From: Lachnospiraceae bacterium
Lineage (GTDB): Bacteria > Bacillota > Clostridia > Lachnospirales > Lachnospiraceae
NCBI GenBank assembly: GCA_022845955.1
Contig: AP025576.1
Location: 2,790,001-2,854,000, forward strand
Direction: 5' to 3'
DNA: 64,000 bases
The notes beneath the pieces were generated by a model. That model was given only the letters and a program-made list of their open reading frames with translations, was not told the origin of the DNA and made no database searches. Positions 9,428 to 17,979 of the stretch are shown one piece after another. Every line of letters begins with the position of its first letter. The stretch's first letter is position 1. Made by a program: the position numbers and the translations under genes.

Positions 9428-9471
9428 TCCCGGAAGGCGGCCATGCCTTCCGGGAGGCCTGTGGTTTTTTT
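9428..9471 (+). terminator. intrinsic terminator after the lysozyme gene
   Basis: TCCCGGAAGGC (9428-9438) pairs perfectly with GCCTTCCGGGA (9445-9455); a T-run follows after GGCCTGTGG. A second, T-less hairpin (TGCCCGG/CCGGGCA) lies nearer the stop codon at about 9348-9365. Confidence 0.8.
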
Positions 9472-9559
9472 GTACTTGTTTTCGGACACTCTCCAGGAAT
9501 AATCCCCACGCACGTACATAAAATGTGTTATAGAACTTATGTGGAGGGGAGTTTCCCTT

Positions 9560-10750
9560 ATGAATTGTGTGTATCAAAAGGCAATAGCGAAAAAGCTTAT
9601 TTCCTTCATGCTGGTCATATGTCTGATAGGAATGCCGGAAATAAAAGGATATGCCCAGGAAGGGGCCCCGGTGAGCATATCGGCGCCCTCTGCCATTTTG
9701 ATGGAGGCATCCACCGGGACGGTCATTTATGAGCAGAATGCGGATGCTTCCTGTTCCCCGGCGAGCATTACCAAGATTATGACGATGCTTCTCATTTTCG
9801 AAGCGCTTGACAGGGGAGATATCAAGCTGGAGGATGAAGTCATGACCAGCGCCCATGCGCAGTCGATGGGAGGCTCCCAGGTGTTCCTGGAAGAAGGGGA
9901 AATGCAGACGGTGGACACCATGATCAAATGTATCGCGGTTGCCAGCGGAAACGATGCGGCGGTCGCTATGGCGGAATTCATTGCAGGAAGTGAAGAAGAA
10001 TTTGTATCCCGCATGAATGAAAAGGCGGCCCAGCTGGGAATGCAGGGTACCCATTTTGAGGATTGCTGCGGCCTGACGGATTCGGATAACCACTATACGA
10101 CAGCAAGGGATGTTGCAACCATGTCCAGAGAGCTGATTACCAGGCATCCGGCCGTTTTTAACTATACGATGATCTGGATGGAGGATATCACCCACAATAC
10201 GGCCCGCGGCAGCTCTACTTTTACGCTGTCCAGCACAAACAAGCTGCTGAAGCAGTATCAGTGGACCACCGGTCTGAAAACCGGATCCACCAGCAAAGCA
10301 AAGTACTGCCTGTCCGCAACGGCCCGGAAGGATGAAATCGATCTGATAGCCGTGGTCATGACGGCTCCGGATTATAAAGTGCGGTTCAGTGATGCCGCCA
10401 CGCTGCTGAACTACGGTTACAGTGTCAGTGCCCTGTATAAGGATGAAAATAAGGATGCGCTGCCCCGTCTGCTGGTGGAAGGCGGTGTGGAAGAGGATGC
10501 GGGCCTGGTTTACCAGGAAGGATTTTCCTATCTGGATGTCAAGGGAAATGATCTGAATGCGGTGGAAAAGGTCCTGAACCTGCCGGGAAGCACCCGGGCG
10601 CCGGTTGAGGCCGGTGAAAAGGCCGGAGAGGCCGTCTACAGACTGAACGGTGAGACCATAGGCACGGTTCCGATCCTGTTTTCGGAATCGGTTGCGAAAG
10701 CGGTATACAAAGACTATGTTTTAAAAGTTCTGGCATATTTTCTTTTATAA
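9560..10750 (+). CDS. D-alanyl-D-alanine carboxypeptidase (PBP5/DacF family)
   Basis: 396 residues. After a signal peptide (about 1-33) comes the penicillin-binding serine peptidase fold: S69-I-T-K catalytic motif, SGN in the second motif (VASGNDAAVAM), and KTG in TGLKTGST. A C-terminal beta domain and an amphipathic or hydrophobic tail (YKDYVLKVLAYFLL) should anchor it to the outer membrane face. It trims the terminal D-Ala from peptidoglycan stem peptides. The ATG at 9560 is chosen because GGAGGGG lies about ten bases upstream; an earlier in-frame ATG at 9539 overlaps that ribosome site. A second paralogue lies at 14961. Confidence 0.92.
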   Translation: MNCVYQKAIAKKLISFMLVICLIGMPEIKGYAQEGAPVSISAPSAILMEASTGTVIYEQNADASCSPASITKIMTMLLIFEALDRGDIKLEDEVMTSAHAQSMGGSQVFLEEGEMQTVDTMIKCIAVASGNDAAVAMAEFIAGSEEEFVSRMNEKAAQLGMQGTHFEDCCGLTDSDNHYTTARDVATMSRELITRHPAVFNYTMIWMEDITHNTARGSSTFTLSSTNKLLKQYQWTTGLKTGSTSKAKYCLSATARKDEIDLIAVVMTAPDYKVRFSDAATLLNYGYSVSALYKDENKDALPRLLVEGGVEEDAGLVYQEGFSYLDVKGNDLNAVEKVLNLPGSTRAPVEAGEKAGEAVYRLNGETIGTVPILFSESVAKAVYKDYVLKVLAYFLL

Positions 10751-10762
10751 TAGAGAAAAATA

Positions 10763-10771
10763 TGGTATACT
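10763..10771 (+). promoter_or_regulatory. extended -10 element upstream of the metallophosphoesterase-scpAB genes
   Basis: TGG directly before TATACT. No good -35 is visible 16-18 bp upstream, so this rests on the extended -10 alone. Confidence 0.45.
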
Positions 10772-10807
10772 GCTGAAAGAAAAGACGCAGAGGCAAAGGA
10801 GTAAACA

Positions 10808-11734
10808 GTGATTCAGATTCTAGCAGGCCTGGCGGCCCTGGCGGTCTTATTTTTTCTTGTTGTTATCATATGGGATATGAACCGTTTTGTTACGATAGAG
10901 TACCGTATTCCCTGTAAAGGGCTGAAAAAGAGCTATTGTTTTGTTATGCTCTCCGACCTGCACAACAAGCAGTTCGGGGAGCATAACAGCAGGCTTCTGG
11001 ATGCCATTGACGGCTGTAAGCCGGACAGTGTCCTGATAGCGGGGGATATGCTTACCTCCCAGATCTCCGGAAGCTTTGTGCCGGCGCTGGAAACGGTGAA
11101 GGCGCTTGCGGGAAAGTATCCGGTTTATTATGCCAACGGCAATCACGAATACCGTTTGAAAACGGATACGTACAAATACAAACACATGTATGAGAATTAT
11201 GCAGGGCAGCTCAGACGGGCGGGGGTGGTGCTGCTGGAAAACCAGAGTGTTTCCCTTCCCGGTGCAGGTATCCGCGTTTTCGGTGTGGAAATAGATATGG
11301 ATTATTATCAAAAGCTTCACCGCAGGGATATGAAGGTTTCTTATCTGGATTCCCTGCTGGGCCGTCCTTCTCCCGGGGAATACAATATCCTGATTGCCCA
11401 TAATCCGGATTATTTTCAGGCTTATGCAGGCTGGGGGGCGGATCTGGTCCTTTCCGGCCATGTACACGGGGGAATCATGCGTCTGCCGGTGCTGGGAGGT
11501 GTGCTGTCGCCGGCGCTGCGCCTGTTTCCCAAGTATGACGGGGGGATGTATGTGAAAGCAAAGCATTCCACGGAAGCAAAGCATTCCACGGAGGCGGGGC
11601 ATGCAGAAAACGTCAGGGAAGAAAACAGCCGTATGATATTGGGAAGGGGGCTGGGCACCCATACCCTGCCCATCCGTGTATTCAATCCGGGGGAATTGAT
11701 TGTGGTCCGTCTGGATCCGGAAAGAGGAAGCTGA
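10808..11734 (+). CDS. membrane-anchored metallophosphoesterase (YaeI/YkuE-like)
   Basis: 308 residues, starting at GTG with AAAGGAG seven bases upstream. One N-terminal membrane segment (about 3-20) precedes a calcineurin-like phosphoesterase domain with its metal-binding motifs in order: SDLHN, AGDM, GNHEYR and SGHVHGG. Relatives act on phosphate esters such as UDP-diacylglucosamine or lipids at the membrane; the substrate here is unknown. Near residue 251 an 18-bp unit is duplicated in tandem, giving KHSTEAKHSTEA, in a linker before the last strands. The stop overlaps the scpA start by one base (TGATG), so it is translationally coupled to scpA. Confidence 0.88.
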   Translation: MIQILAGLAALAVLFFLVVIIWDMNRFVTIEYRIPCKGLKKSYCFVMLSDLHNKQFGEHNSRLLDAIDGCKPDSVLIAGDMLTSQISGSFVPALETVKALAGKYPVYYANGNHEYRLKTDTYKYKHMYENYAGQLRRAGVVLLENQSVSLPGAGIRVFGVEIDMDYYQKLHRRDMKVSYLDSLLGRPSPGEYNILIAHNPDYFQAYAGWGADLVLSGHVHGGIMRLPVLGGVLSPALRLFPKYDGGMYVKAKHSTEAKHSTEAGHAENVREENSRMILGRGLGTHTLPIRVFNPGELIVVRLDPERGS

Positions 11735-12561
11735 TGGCGATTGAAGTGAAGCTGCAGGTATTCGAAGGCCCGCTGGACCTTCTTCTGCATTTAATCGAAA
11801 AAAACAAGGTGGATATTTACGATATTCCCATTGCGGAAATAACGGAGCAGTATCTGGATTATATCCGTCAGATGGAATCCGAAGACATGAATGTGATGAG
11901 TGAATTCCTGCTGATGGCGGCCACATTGCTGGATATTAAATGCAGGATGCTTCTTCCCAAGGAAGTAAACGAGGAGGGAGAGGAAGAGGATCCCAGGGCA
12001 GAACTGGTCCAGAAGCTGCTGGAATATAAAGCTTATAAATATATGTCTTATGAACTGCGGGACATGCAGGTGGATGCCCGGAAGAACTTTTACAAAACTC
12101 CCACAATCCCGGCGGAGGTGGCAAAATACAGGGCGCCTGTGGATTATGAGGAACTGCTGAAGGATGTCACGCTTACCCGCCTGCACCAGATTTTCCAGAC
12201 CTGCCTGAAGCGGCAGGAGGACAAGGTGGATCCTGTCCGCAGCCATTTTGGCAGGATAGAAAGGGACGAAGTCAATATTGACGCCAAGGCCAATTATGTG
12301 GCAGGTTACATAAAAAGCCATAAACGGATGAATTTTCGGGAACTGCTGGAAAACCAGGGGAGCCGGATGGATGTGATTGTCACCTTCCTGGTGGTCCTGG
12401 AACTGATGAAGACAGGGGCGGTTTTTGTGGAACAGGAATCCATAGAGGACGATATTATTATTACAGCCAGGGAGCTTCCGGAGGGAGAACTGGAATTTCA
12501 CGGCCTGACTTCTCTGGGCGGTAGCGGCGGGGAAGAAGAGGGAAGCATGGATAACGAGTAA
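11734..12561 (+). CDS. scpA: segregation and condensation protein A
   Basis: 275 residues of the kleisin family. The N-terminus (LQVFEGPLDLLLHLIEKNKVDIYDIPIAEITEQY) is the highly conserved ScpA head that contacts the SMC neck, an acidic middle follows, and the C-terminal winged-helix region (about 200-260) binds the SMC cap. Together with ScpB and SMC it condenses and separates newly replicated chromosomes. It overlaps the upstream phosphoesterase stop by one base. scpB follows after 59 bases that hold a GC-rich imperfect dyad and a run of AGGAGG-like sequence. Confidence 0.94.
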   Translation: MAIEVKLQVFEGPLDLLLHLIEKNKVDIYDIPIAEITEQYLDYIRQMESEDMNVMSEFLLMAATLLDIKCRMLLPKEVNEEGEEEDPRAELVQKLLEYKAYKYMSYELRDMQVDARKNFYKTPTIPAEVAKYRAPVDYEELLKDVTLTRLHQIFQTCLKRQEDKVDPVRSHFGRIERDEVNIDAKANYVAGYIKSHKRMNFRELLENQGSRMDVIVTFLVVLELMKTGAVFVEQESIEDDIIITARELPEGELEFHGLTSLGGSGGEEEGSMDNE

Positions 12562-12620
12562 GCCGGGCCTGTACATTTACTGTGCAGACCGTTACAACAT
12601 AGATAAGGAGGAGAAGGAGG

Positions 12621-13190
12621 ATGGAACGCAGACGGCAGGAGGCTGCCATGGAAGCGGTGCTTTTTGCTATGGGAGAGTCCGTGGAGATAGGCAAGCTGGC
12701 TGAGGTGATAGAGGAAGACGAAGAGACTGCCAGACAGATTATCGGAGAAATGAAGGACAAATGGGAGCAGGAAGGCAGAGGCGTCTCCATTGCAGAGTTT
12801 GAGAATTCTTTCCAGATGTGCACCAGGGGGGATATGTATGAATATCTGATCAAGGTGGCAAGCACTCCCCGGAAATATGTGCTGACGGAGACGCTTCTGG
12901 AGACGCTGTCCATCATAGCCTATAAACAGCCGGTGACAAAGCTGGATATCGAAAGGATCCGCGGAGTGAACTGTGATCATGCGGTCAACCGCCTCATTGA
13001 ATATGAACTGGTTACGGAGCTGGGAAGGATGGATGCACCCGGAAGGCCTCTTCTGTTTGGTACAACGGAGCAGTTCCTGCGGAGCTTCGGGGTAAAATCC
13101 CTGGAGGAGCTGCCGGAGCTGAATGAAAGGAAGCTGGAGGAATTCAAGGTGGAAGCCGAAGAGGAGGCCAGTCTGCAGCTGCATTTATGA
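12621..13190 (+). CDS. scpB: segregation and condensation protein B
   Basis: 189 residues made of two winged-helix domains, the normal ScpB length. Typical signatures are AMEAVLFAMGESVEIGKLAEV at the start and ETLSIIAYKQPVTKLDIERIRGV in the middle, then GRPLLFGTTEQFLRSFGV. ScpB dimers bind ScpA and regulate SMC ATPase. The ribosome site is very strong (AGGAGGAGAAGGAGG). Just downstream, a GC dyad (AACGCGC-AG-GCGCGTT at 13242-13257) followed by GTTTGG could act as a weak terminator. Confidence 0.94.
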   Translation: MERRRQEAAMEAVLFAMGESVEIGKLAEVIEEDEETARQIIGEMKDKWEQEGRGVSIAEFENSFQMCTRGDMYEYLIKVASTPRKYVLTETLLETLSIIAYKQPVTKLDIERIRGVNCDHAVNRLIEYELVTELGRMDAPGRPLLFGTTEQFLRSFGVKSLEELPELNERKLEEFKVEAEEEASLQLHL

Positions 13191-13325
13191 TTGCTTCCAG
13201 GGCCGCATATGCGGTCATAGGAGAACGGCAGCCGCCGGGAGAACGCGCAGGCGCGTTGTTTGGTCCGCTGTCCGTGGAAATAAACATGGTGCCCGAAGGA
13301 GGCACACACAAAAGGAGGAGAAGGT

Positions 13326-14834
13326 ATGATAGGTTACATCATTGCCGGAGTAGTCATCGTTATAGTCATCGCTATTTTATTTTCCGGGTACAAGAAAGCG
13401 CCCCCGGATACAGCATTCATCATTTCGGGTCTCCGGAAGAAGATCATCATCGGGAAGGCCAGCGTCAAGCTTCCCTTCTTCGAACGTATGGATAAGCTGA
13501 GCCTGAAGCTGATTGCTATTGATGTGAAGACCACGAATGCGGTTCCCACTGCGGATTATATCAACATCCAGGTGGATGCGGCGGTCAACATAAAAATCAG
13601 CAGCGTGCCGGACAGGCTCGCGGTGGCGGCAGAAAACTTCCTGAATCAGAATACCCAGTATATCGCAGCGATTGCAAGGGAAGTGCTGGAAGGAAATATG
13701 CGTGAAATCGTGGGACGTATGCGTCTGGAGGAAATGGTGAGCGATCGCCAGAAGTTCGCCAATCTGGTAAAGGAAAATGCGGAACCGGATCTGGCTGCTA
13801 TGGGACTGGATATCGTCAGTTTCAATGTACAGAACTTTTCAGATGGAAACGGCGTAATCGAAGATCTTGGTATCGACAACATTTCCCAGATTAAGAAAAA
13901 AGCGGCAATTGCCAAAGCGGAGGCAGAAAAGGAAATCGCTGTGGCAAAGGCTGACGCGGATCGGCAGGCAAATGATGCCCGCATTAATTCGGAACGGGAA
14001 ATTGCCAAAAAGAACAACGAACTCGCCCTTCAGAAGGCCGAGCTGAAAAAGCTGGAGGATACCAAGAAGGCGGAGGCGGACGCAGCCTACAGCATCCAGC
14101 AGCAGCAGCAGAGGAAAACCATCGAGGTGGCTACCGCAGAGGCCAGCATTGCCAAACAGGAAAAGGAAGTTATCCTGAAGCAGCGTGAAGCCGAGGTACA
14201 GGAGATGGCGCTGGACGCTCAGGTAAAGAAGAAATCCGAAGCGGACCGTTATGCCCGTCAGCAGCAGTCCGAGGCTGAACTGTATGAAAGACAGAAGAGG
14301 GCGGAAGCGGAGAAGTTTGAAACCGAAAAGAGTGCTATGGCAATGAAATCCACGGCAGAAGCACAGAAATTTGCCAAGGAGCAGGAAGCCGCCGGTATCC
14401 GCATGGTCGGTGAAGCGGAAGCGGAGGCTATCCGGGCAAAGGGTATTGCGGAAGCCGAAGCCATGGAAAAGAAAGCGCTCGCTTATCAGAAATACAACAA
14501 TGCCGCCATGGCGGAAATGATGATCAACGTACTTCCGGAAATTGCCGGCAAGATAGCGGAACCCCTTTCCCAAATCGACAAGATCACGATCATCGGAAGC
14601 GGCGACAGCAACGGCGTGGGAGCCGTTGCGGATCATGTCCCTGCGGTAATGTCCAAGCTGTTTGAAACCATGAAGGAAACCGTAGGGATCGATATGGCCG
14701 AAATTGTAAAGGCTGGGACCTATGATGCCAAGGTAAACCGGAATATCAATATCAACGGTGTGACGCAGGAGGAAGCCGCAAGGCTTACCCAGGCGGCACA
14801 GGCGGCTGCTGTTGTGGATTCCATGAGTGAGTAA
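13326..14834 (+). CDS. flotillin-like SPFH-domain protein
   Basis: 502 residues. One N-terminal hydrophobic segment (about 3-20) without a signal cleavage site, then an SPFH/band-7 domain (about 25-200, with NAVPTADYINIQVDAAVNIKI), then a long Ala/Glu/Lys/Gln-rich coiled coil (about 200-400) and a shorter C-terminal part containing the GVTQEEAARLTQAAQAAA oligomerisation-like helix. Flotillins assemble into membrane microdomains and organise signalling and secretion proteins. Unlike many bacterial loci, no NfeD partner gene is adjacent. The ribosome site AGGAGGAGAAGG is strong. A divergent copy of the dispersed palindrome lies 28 bases downstream. Confidence 0.9.
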   Translation: MIGYIIAGVVIVIVIAILFSGYKKAPPDTAFIISGLRKKIIIGKASVKLPFFERMDKLSLKLIAIDVKTTNAVPTADYINIQVDAAVNIKISSVPDRLAVAAENFLNQNTQYIAAIAREVLEGNMREIVGRMRLEEMVSDRQKFANLVKENAEPDLAAMGLDIVSFNVQNFSDGNGVIEDLGIDNISQIKKKAAIAKAEAEKEIAVAKADADRQANDARINSEREIAKKNNELALQKAELKKLEDTKKAEADAAYSIQQQQQRKTIEVATAEASIAKQEKEVILKQREAEVQEMALDAQVKKKSEADRYARQQQSEAELYERQKRAEAEKFETEKSAMAMKSTAEAQKFAKEQEAAGIRMVGEAEAEAIRAKGIAEAEAMEKKALAYQKYNNAAMAEMMINVLPEIAGKIAEPLSQIDKITIIGSGDSNGVGAVADHVPAVMSKLFETMKETVGIDMAEIVKAGTYDAKVNRNININGVTQEEAARLTQAAQAAAVVDSMSE

Positions 14835-14861
14835 AGGTCCGGGTGACGGAAGAACAAACGA

Positions 14862-14887
14862 ACCGGTTCAGGACCGTCTGAACCGGT
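14862..14887. repeat. dispersed palindrome, divergent copy C
   Basis: Arms ACCGGTTCAG and CTGAACCGGT around a six-base centre. It shares GGTTCAG/CTGAACC with copies A, B and D but differs at the outer ends. Confidence 0.6.
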
Positions 14888-14960
14888 ATGGAAAAGTTAC
14901 ACACATAAAAATGGGGACTGCCCAATAAAATGTATTAATACATTGTGAAAAGGTACCCAT

Positions 14961-16304
14961 ATGCGCACGAAACATTTTCGTATGAAACTTTTCCGCACAA
15001 AAATGATCCAGGCCGTGTCTGTAACCTGTATTTTGATTCTGAGCCCGGTTGTACTGCTTCCGGCACAGACTGTCCGGGTCTGTGCGCAGGAAAATGACAA
15101 AGATAGTACAACCAGTGAATTATACGCCCTGTCCGCAGTCCTCATGGATGCGGACAACGGGCGTATTTTACTGCAGAAAAACGGGACAGAGGTACTTCCC
15201 ATGGCCAGCACCACCAAAATTATGACCTGTATCCTTGCCCTGGAGCAGGCCAATCCCGATGATTATGTTTCCGTTTCATCCTATGCAGCGGGGATGCCGA
15301 AGGTACATCTGGGGGTCAGGAAAGGAGACGTTTTCCGGCTGGGCGACCTGCTGTATTCCCTCATGCTGGAATCCCATAATGATTCGGCGGCGATCATTGC
15401 GGAGCATGTGGGAAACTGTCTTGCCGGAGGCGGTAAGCGCAGCGCGGACAATTCGGAGGAGGAAAGCAAGGAAGCCATCCTGCGTTTTGCGGGCCTGATG
15501 AATTCCAAAGCGGAGGAAATCGGCTGCACGGATACGTTCTTCGTCACCCCCAACGGACTGGATGCCATACTTACCTATCAGGACGAAAGCGGCAGTGAGG
15601 TTCAGAGGCAGCATTCCACCACAGCCAGCGATCTGGCACGTATCATGAGCTACTGTATTACGGATTCGCCTAAAAAAGAGGAATTCCTTTCCATTACCAG
15701 AACCCCGTCTTATACGTTCACCGATTATAAGCTGGGGGAAGACAGCCAGTGGCAGAACGGGAGCAGGCAGTTTTCCTGTACCAACCACAATGCGTTCCTG
15801 AATATGATGGAGGGCGCCCTGTCAGGGAAGACCGGTTTTACCGGAAAGGCGGGCTATTGCTATGTGGGGGCGCTGGAACGGGACGGGAAAACCTTTACGA
15901 TAGCCCTGCTCGCCTGCGGATGGCCGAACCATAAAAGCTGGAAATGGCATGATGCCAAGCTGCTGTATGAATATGGGCTTGCCAATTTTGAAAAAAAGAA
16001 TATCTACGAGCAGGCAGAGCTTTCTCCTGTCCTGGTGGAAGGCGGTATCCGTGAGGAGACCACGCTGCAGGTGCAGGAGCAGGAGATCTCCCTGCTCCTT
16101 TCCGGACAGGATGAGGTACATATGGAGCTGGAGGTGCCGGAATCCCTTGCAGCCCCGGTGGAGGCCGGTAAAACGGTGGGCTGGGAAACCTATTACGTGA
16201 ACGGGGAGATCTATGCCCAGCTTCCCATTACGACAGAGGAAAATGTGCTCCAGCTGACCTACAGGTATTGCCTGGACAGCATTCTGGAGCTGTTCTGGCT
16301 GTAA
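14961..16304 (+). CDS. D-alanyl-D-alanine carboxypeptidase, second paralogue
   Basis: 447 residues, about 50 longer than the copy at 9560. A long basic N-terminus leads to a signal peptide ending near VCAQE (about residue 43). Catalytic motifs are S83-T-T-K, SHN in LESHNDSAAII, and KTG in LSGKTGFTG. An acidic insert between motifs two and three (near 155-170) and a C-terminal domain with a hydrophobic end (YRYCLDSILELFWL) are present. The SHN variant of the second motif is common in spore-related DacF/DacB-type enzymes. The ribosome site is weak (AAAGG). A hairpin with a T-run follows the stop. Confidence 0.9.
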   Translation: MRTKHFRMKLFRTKMIQAVSVTCILILSPVVLLPAQTVRVCAQENDKDSTTSELYALSAVLMDADNGRILLQKNGTEVLPMASTTKIMTCILALEQANPDDYVSVSSYAAGMPKVHLGVRKGDVFRLGDLLYSLMLESHNDSAAIIAEHVGNCLAGGGKRSADNSEEESKEAILRFAGLMNSKAEEIGCTDTFFVTPNGLDAILTYQDESGSEVQRQHSTTASDLARIMSYCITDSPKKEEFLSITRTPSYTFTDYKLGEDSQWQNGSRQFSCTNHNAFLNMMEGALSGKTGFTGKAGYCYVGALERDGKTFTIALLACGWPNHKSWKWHDAKLLYEYGLANFEKKNIYEQAELSPVLVEGGIREETTLQVQEQEISLLLSGQDEVHMELEVPESLAAPVEAGKTVGWETYYVNGEIYAQLPITTEENVLQLTYRYCLDSILELFWL

Positions 16305-16315
16305 GACGGTTTATG

Positions 16316-16358
16316 AAAAAAGAAGGGAAAATTTACGTTTTCCATCTAGTCCTTTTTT
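16316..16358 (+). terminator. probable terminator after the second carboxypeptidase
   Basis: An A-run, GGAAAA (16326-16331) paired with TTTTCC (16338-16343), then CCTTTTTT. The inner stem is only six pairs, with possible A/T extension. Confidence 0.5.
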
Positions 16359-16366
16359 AGGTTTCG

Positions 16367-16375
16367 TGTTATACT
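16367..16375 (+). promoter_or_regulatory. candidate extended -10 of the decarboxylase operon
   Basis: TGT followed by TATACT. A start near 16382 would put the structured element at 16396-16473 at the very 5' end of the transcript. The -35 is not recognisable. Confidence 0.4.
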
Positions 16376-16395
16376 ACTAAAATACGGATGCTATG

Positions 16396-16473
16396 AGCAC
16401 AGGCCGCAGGAGGGCGGGGAGGGTTACTGATCGGAACCACTTCCTCCGGCCGCAGATTTCAGCCTGCAGTGCT
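16396..16473 (+). ncRNA. candidate structured leader RNA of the decarboxylase operon
   Basis: Nested complementarity is visible by eye. AGCAC (16396-16400) pairs with GTGCT (16469-16473), AGGC (16401-16404) with GCCT (16462-16465), GGAGG (16409-16413) with CCTCC (16443-16447), and GGTT (16422-16425) with AACC (16435-16438). GGCC at 16402 could instead pair with GGCC at 16448, so two folds compete. It does not match the cobalamin riboswitch box or any class I can recall. The coding region starts 58 bases after the outer stem. Confidence 0.4.
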
Positions 16474-16530
16474 TGTACAGCCGTAGATTAAAGTTAACTT
16501 TTTTATTAATATAAAATGGAGGGCTGAAAA

Positions 16531-17961
16531 ATGAGTATTACTTCACAAGCGAGTCAAAGAATTACCGCTTTGCTCGATGACAACAGTTTCGTTGAAATTG
16601 GCGCAATGGTAACGGCCAGAGCGACTGATTTTAATTTGAAACAGACAGAGACTCCTTCCGACGGTTGTATTACCGGTTATGGAGTGATTGACGGTAACCT
16701 TGTGTATGTTTACAGCCAGGACGCTTCCGTATTAGGCGGCAGTATTGGTGAGATGCATGCGAAGAAGATTGCCGGCCTCTATGATCTGGCGATGAAGACA
16801 GGTGCTCCTGTCATCGGACTGATTGATTCCGCCGGTCTCAGGCTGCAGGAAGCGACCGACGCCTTAAATGCATTCGGCGAGATCTACAGGAAGCAGACCA
16901 TGGCTTCCGGCGTGATTCCCCAGATTACGGCTGTATTCGGAACCTGCGGAGGCGGACTTGCCTTATTCCCTGCGCTTACTGATTTCACCTTTATGGAAGA
17001 AAAGAAGGCTAAGCTGTTTGTAAACGCACCGAATGCACTTGCAGGCAATGAAATTTCCAAATGTGATACCTCCAGCGCCGCATTCCAGAGCGAAGAGGCC
17101 GGTATCGTGGATTTCGTTGGTGACGAAGCATCCATTCTCGGACAGATCAGAGATTTGGTATGTATGCTTCCTTCCAACAATGAAGATGACAATTCTTTCG
17201 TAGAATGTGCGGACGATCTGAACCGTGCTGATGCGTCTTTGGCTAACTGCGTGGGAGATACCTCCATCGCGCTTTCCACAATCGCTGACAATAGTGCATT
17301 CGTTGAAGTAAAAGCTGCGTATGCAAAAGAGATGGTAACCGGATTCATGAAGCTGAACGGTGTTACCGTAGGCGCTGTGGCAAACCGCAGTGAAGTATAC
17401 AATGAGGAAGGCGAAAAGGCAGAGACCTTTGACGCGGCTCTTTCTCCTGCCGGCTGTGATAAGGCGGCTGAATTCATCAGCTTCTGCGATGCTTTCAATA
17501 TCCCCGTGCTGACCCTGACCAATGTCAGCGGCTTTACGGCGGACAAGTGTTCCGAAAAGAAGATCGCCAAAGCGGCGGCAAGACTTACATATGCATTTGC
17601 AGACGCTACCGTTCCGAAGGTAAATGTTATCATCGGCAAAGCGTACGGTAGCGCTTATGTTGCTATGAACTCCAAGGCCATCGGTGCAGATATGACCTAT
17701 TGCTGGCCGAACGCTGAAATCGGGACCATGGATGCCGGGCTGGCAGCCAAGATTATCTGCGATGGACAGGGTGCTGACGCAGTGACCGAATGTGCAAAGG
17801 AATATGCTTACCTGCAGACCAGCGCAGTTTCTGCTGCTAAGAGAGGATATGTGGATGCAATTATCGAACCTGCCGACACCAGAAAATATGTTATCGGCGC
17901 ATTCGAAATGCTCTTCACAAAGAGAGAAGACCGCCCTGCAAAAAAACACGGTACAGTATAA
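16531..17961 (+). CDS. biotin-dependent decarboxylase carboxyltransferase subunit (MmdA/12S type)
   Basis: 476 residues with the two-half crotonase-like fold of acyl-CoA carboxyltransferases. The N-terminal half has GCITGYGVIDG, SQDASVLGGSIGEMHAKKI and DSAGLRLQEA; the C-terminal half has VSGFTADKCSEKK, IIGKAYGSAYVAM and CWPNAEIGTMDA. By family this subunit moves a carboxyl group from an acyl-CoA (methylmalonyl-CoA or malonyl-CoA) to carrier biotin. It is shorter than classical MmdA (about 510 residues). It is the first gene of a five-gene operon with an OadG-like protein, biotin carrier, OadB pump and an OadA/5S-type carboxyltransferase. The exact acyl-CoA cannot be read from sequence. GGAGGG precedes the ATG. 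Confidence 0.85.
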   Translation: MSITSQASQRITALLDDNSFVEIGAMVTARATDFNLKQTETPSDGCITGYGVIDGNLVYVYSQDASVLGGSIGEMHAKKIAGLYDLAMKTGAPVIGLIDSAGLRLQEATDALNAFGEIYRKQTMASGVIPQITAVFGTCGGGLALFPALTDFTFMEEKKAKLFVNAPNALAGNEISKCDTSSAAFQSEEAGIVDFVGDEASILGQIRDLVCMLPSNNEDDNSFVECADDLNRADASLANCVGDTSIALSTIADNSAFVEVKAAYAKEMVTGFMKLNGVTVGAVANRSEVYNEEGEKAETFDAALSPAGCDKAAEFISFCDAFNIPVLTLTNVSGFTADKCSEKKIAKAAARLTYAFADATVPKVNVIIGKAYGSAYVAMNSKAIGADMTYCWPNAEIGTMDAGLAAKIICDGQGADAVTECAKEYAYLQTSAVSAAKRGYVDAIIEPADTRKYVIGAFEMLFTKREDRPAKKHGTV

Positions 17962-17979
17962 GAAAGGATGATACTTAAT

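Noticed and set aside
8147..10195. Open minus-strand frame of 682 codons
   Set aside because: It runs antisense through the lysozyme and carboxypeptidase genes, has no ribosome site, no recognisable domain and a shadow-type composition.
12562..12620. Copy of the dispersed palindrome between scpA and scpB
   Set aside because: AGACCGTTAC at the right end resembles the repeat, but no matching left arm at the right distance could be found.
16396..16473. Cobalamin riboswitch before the MmdA-type gene
   Set aside because: Tempting because methylmalonyl-CoA metabolism uses B12, but the conserved B12 box and GCCACTG are absent.
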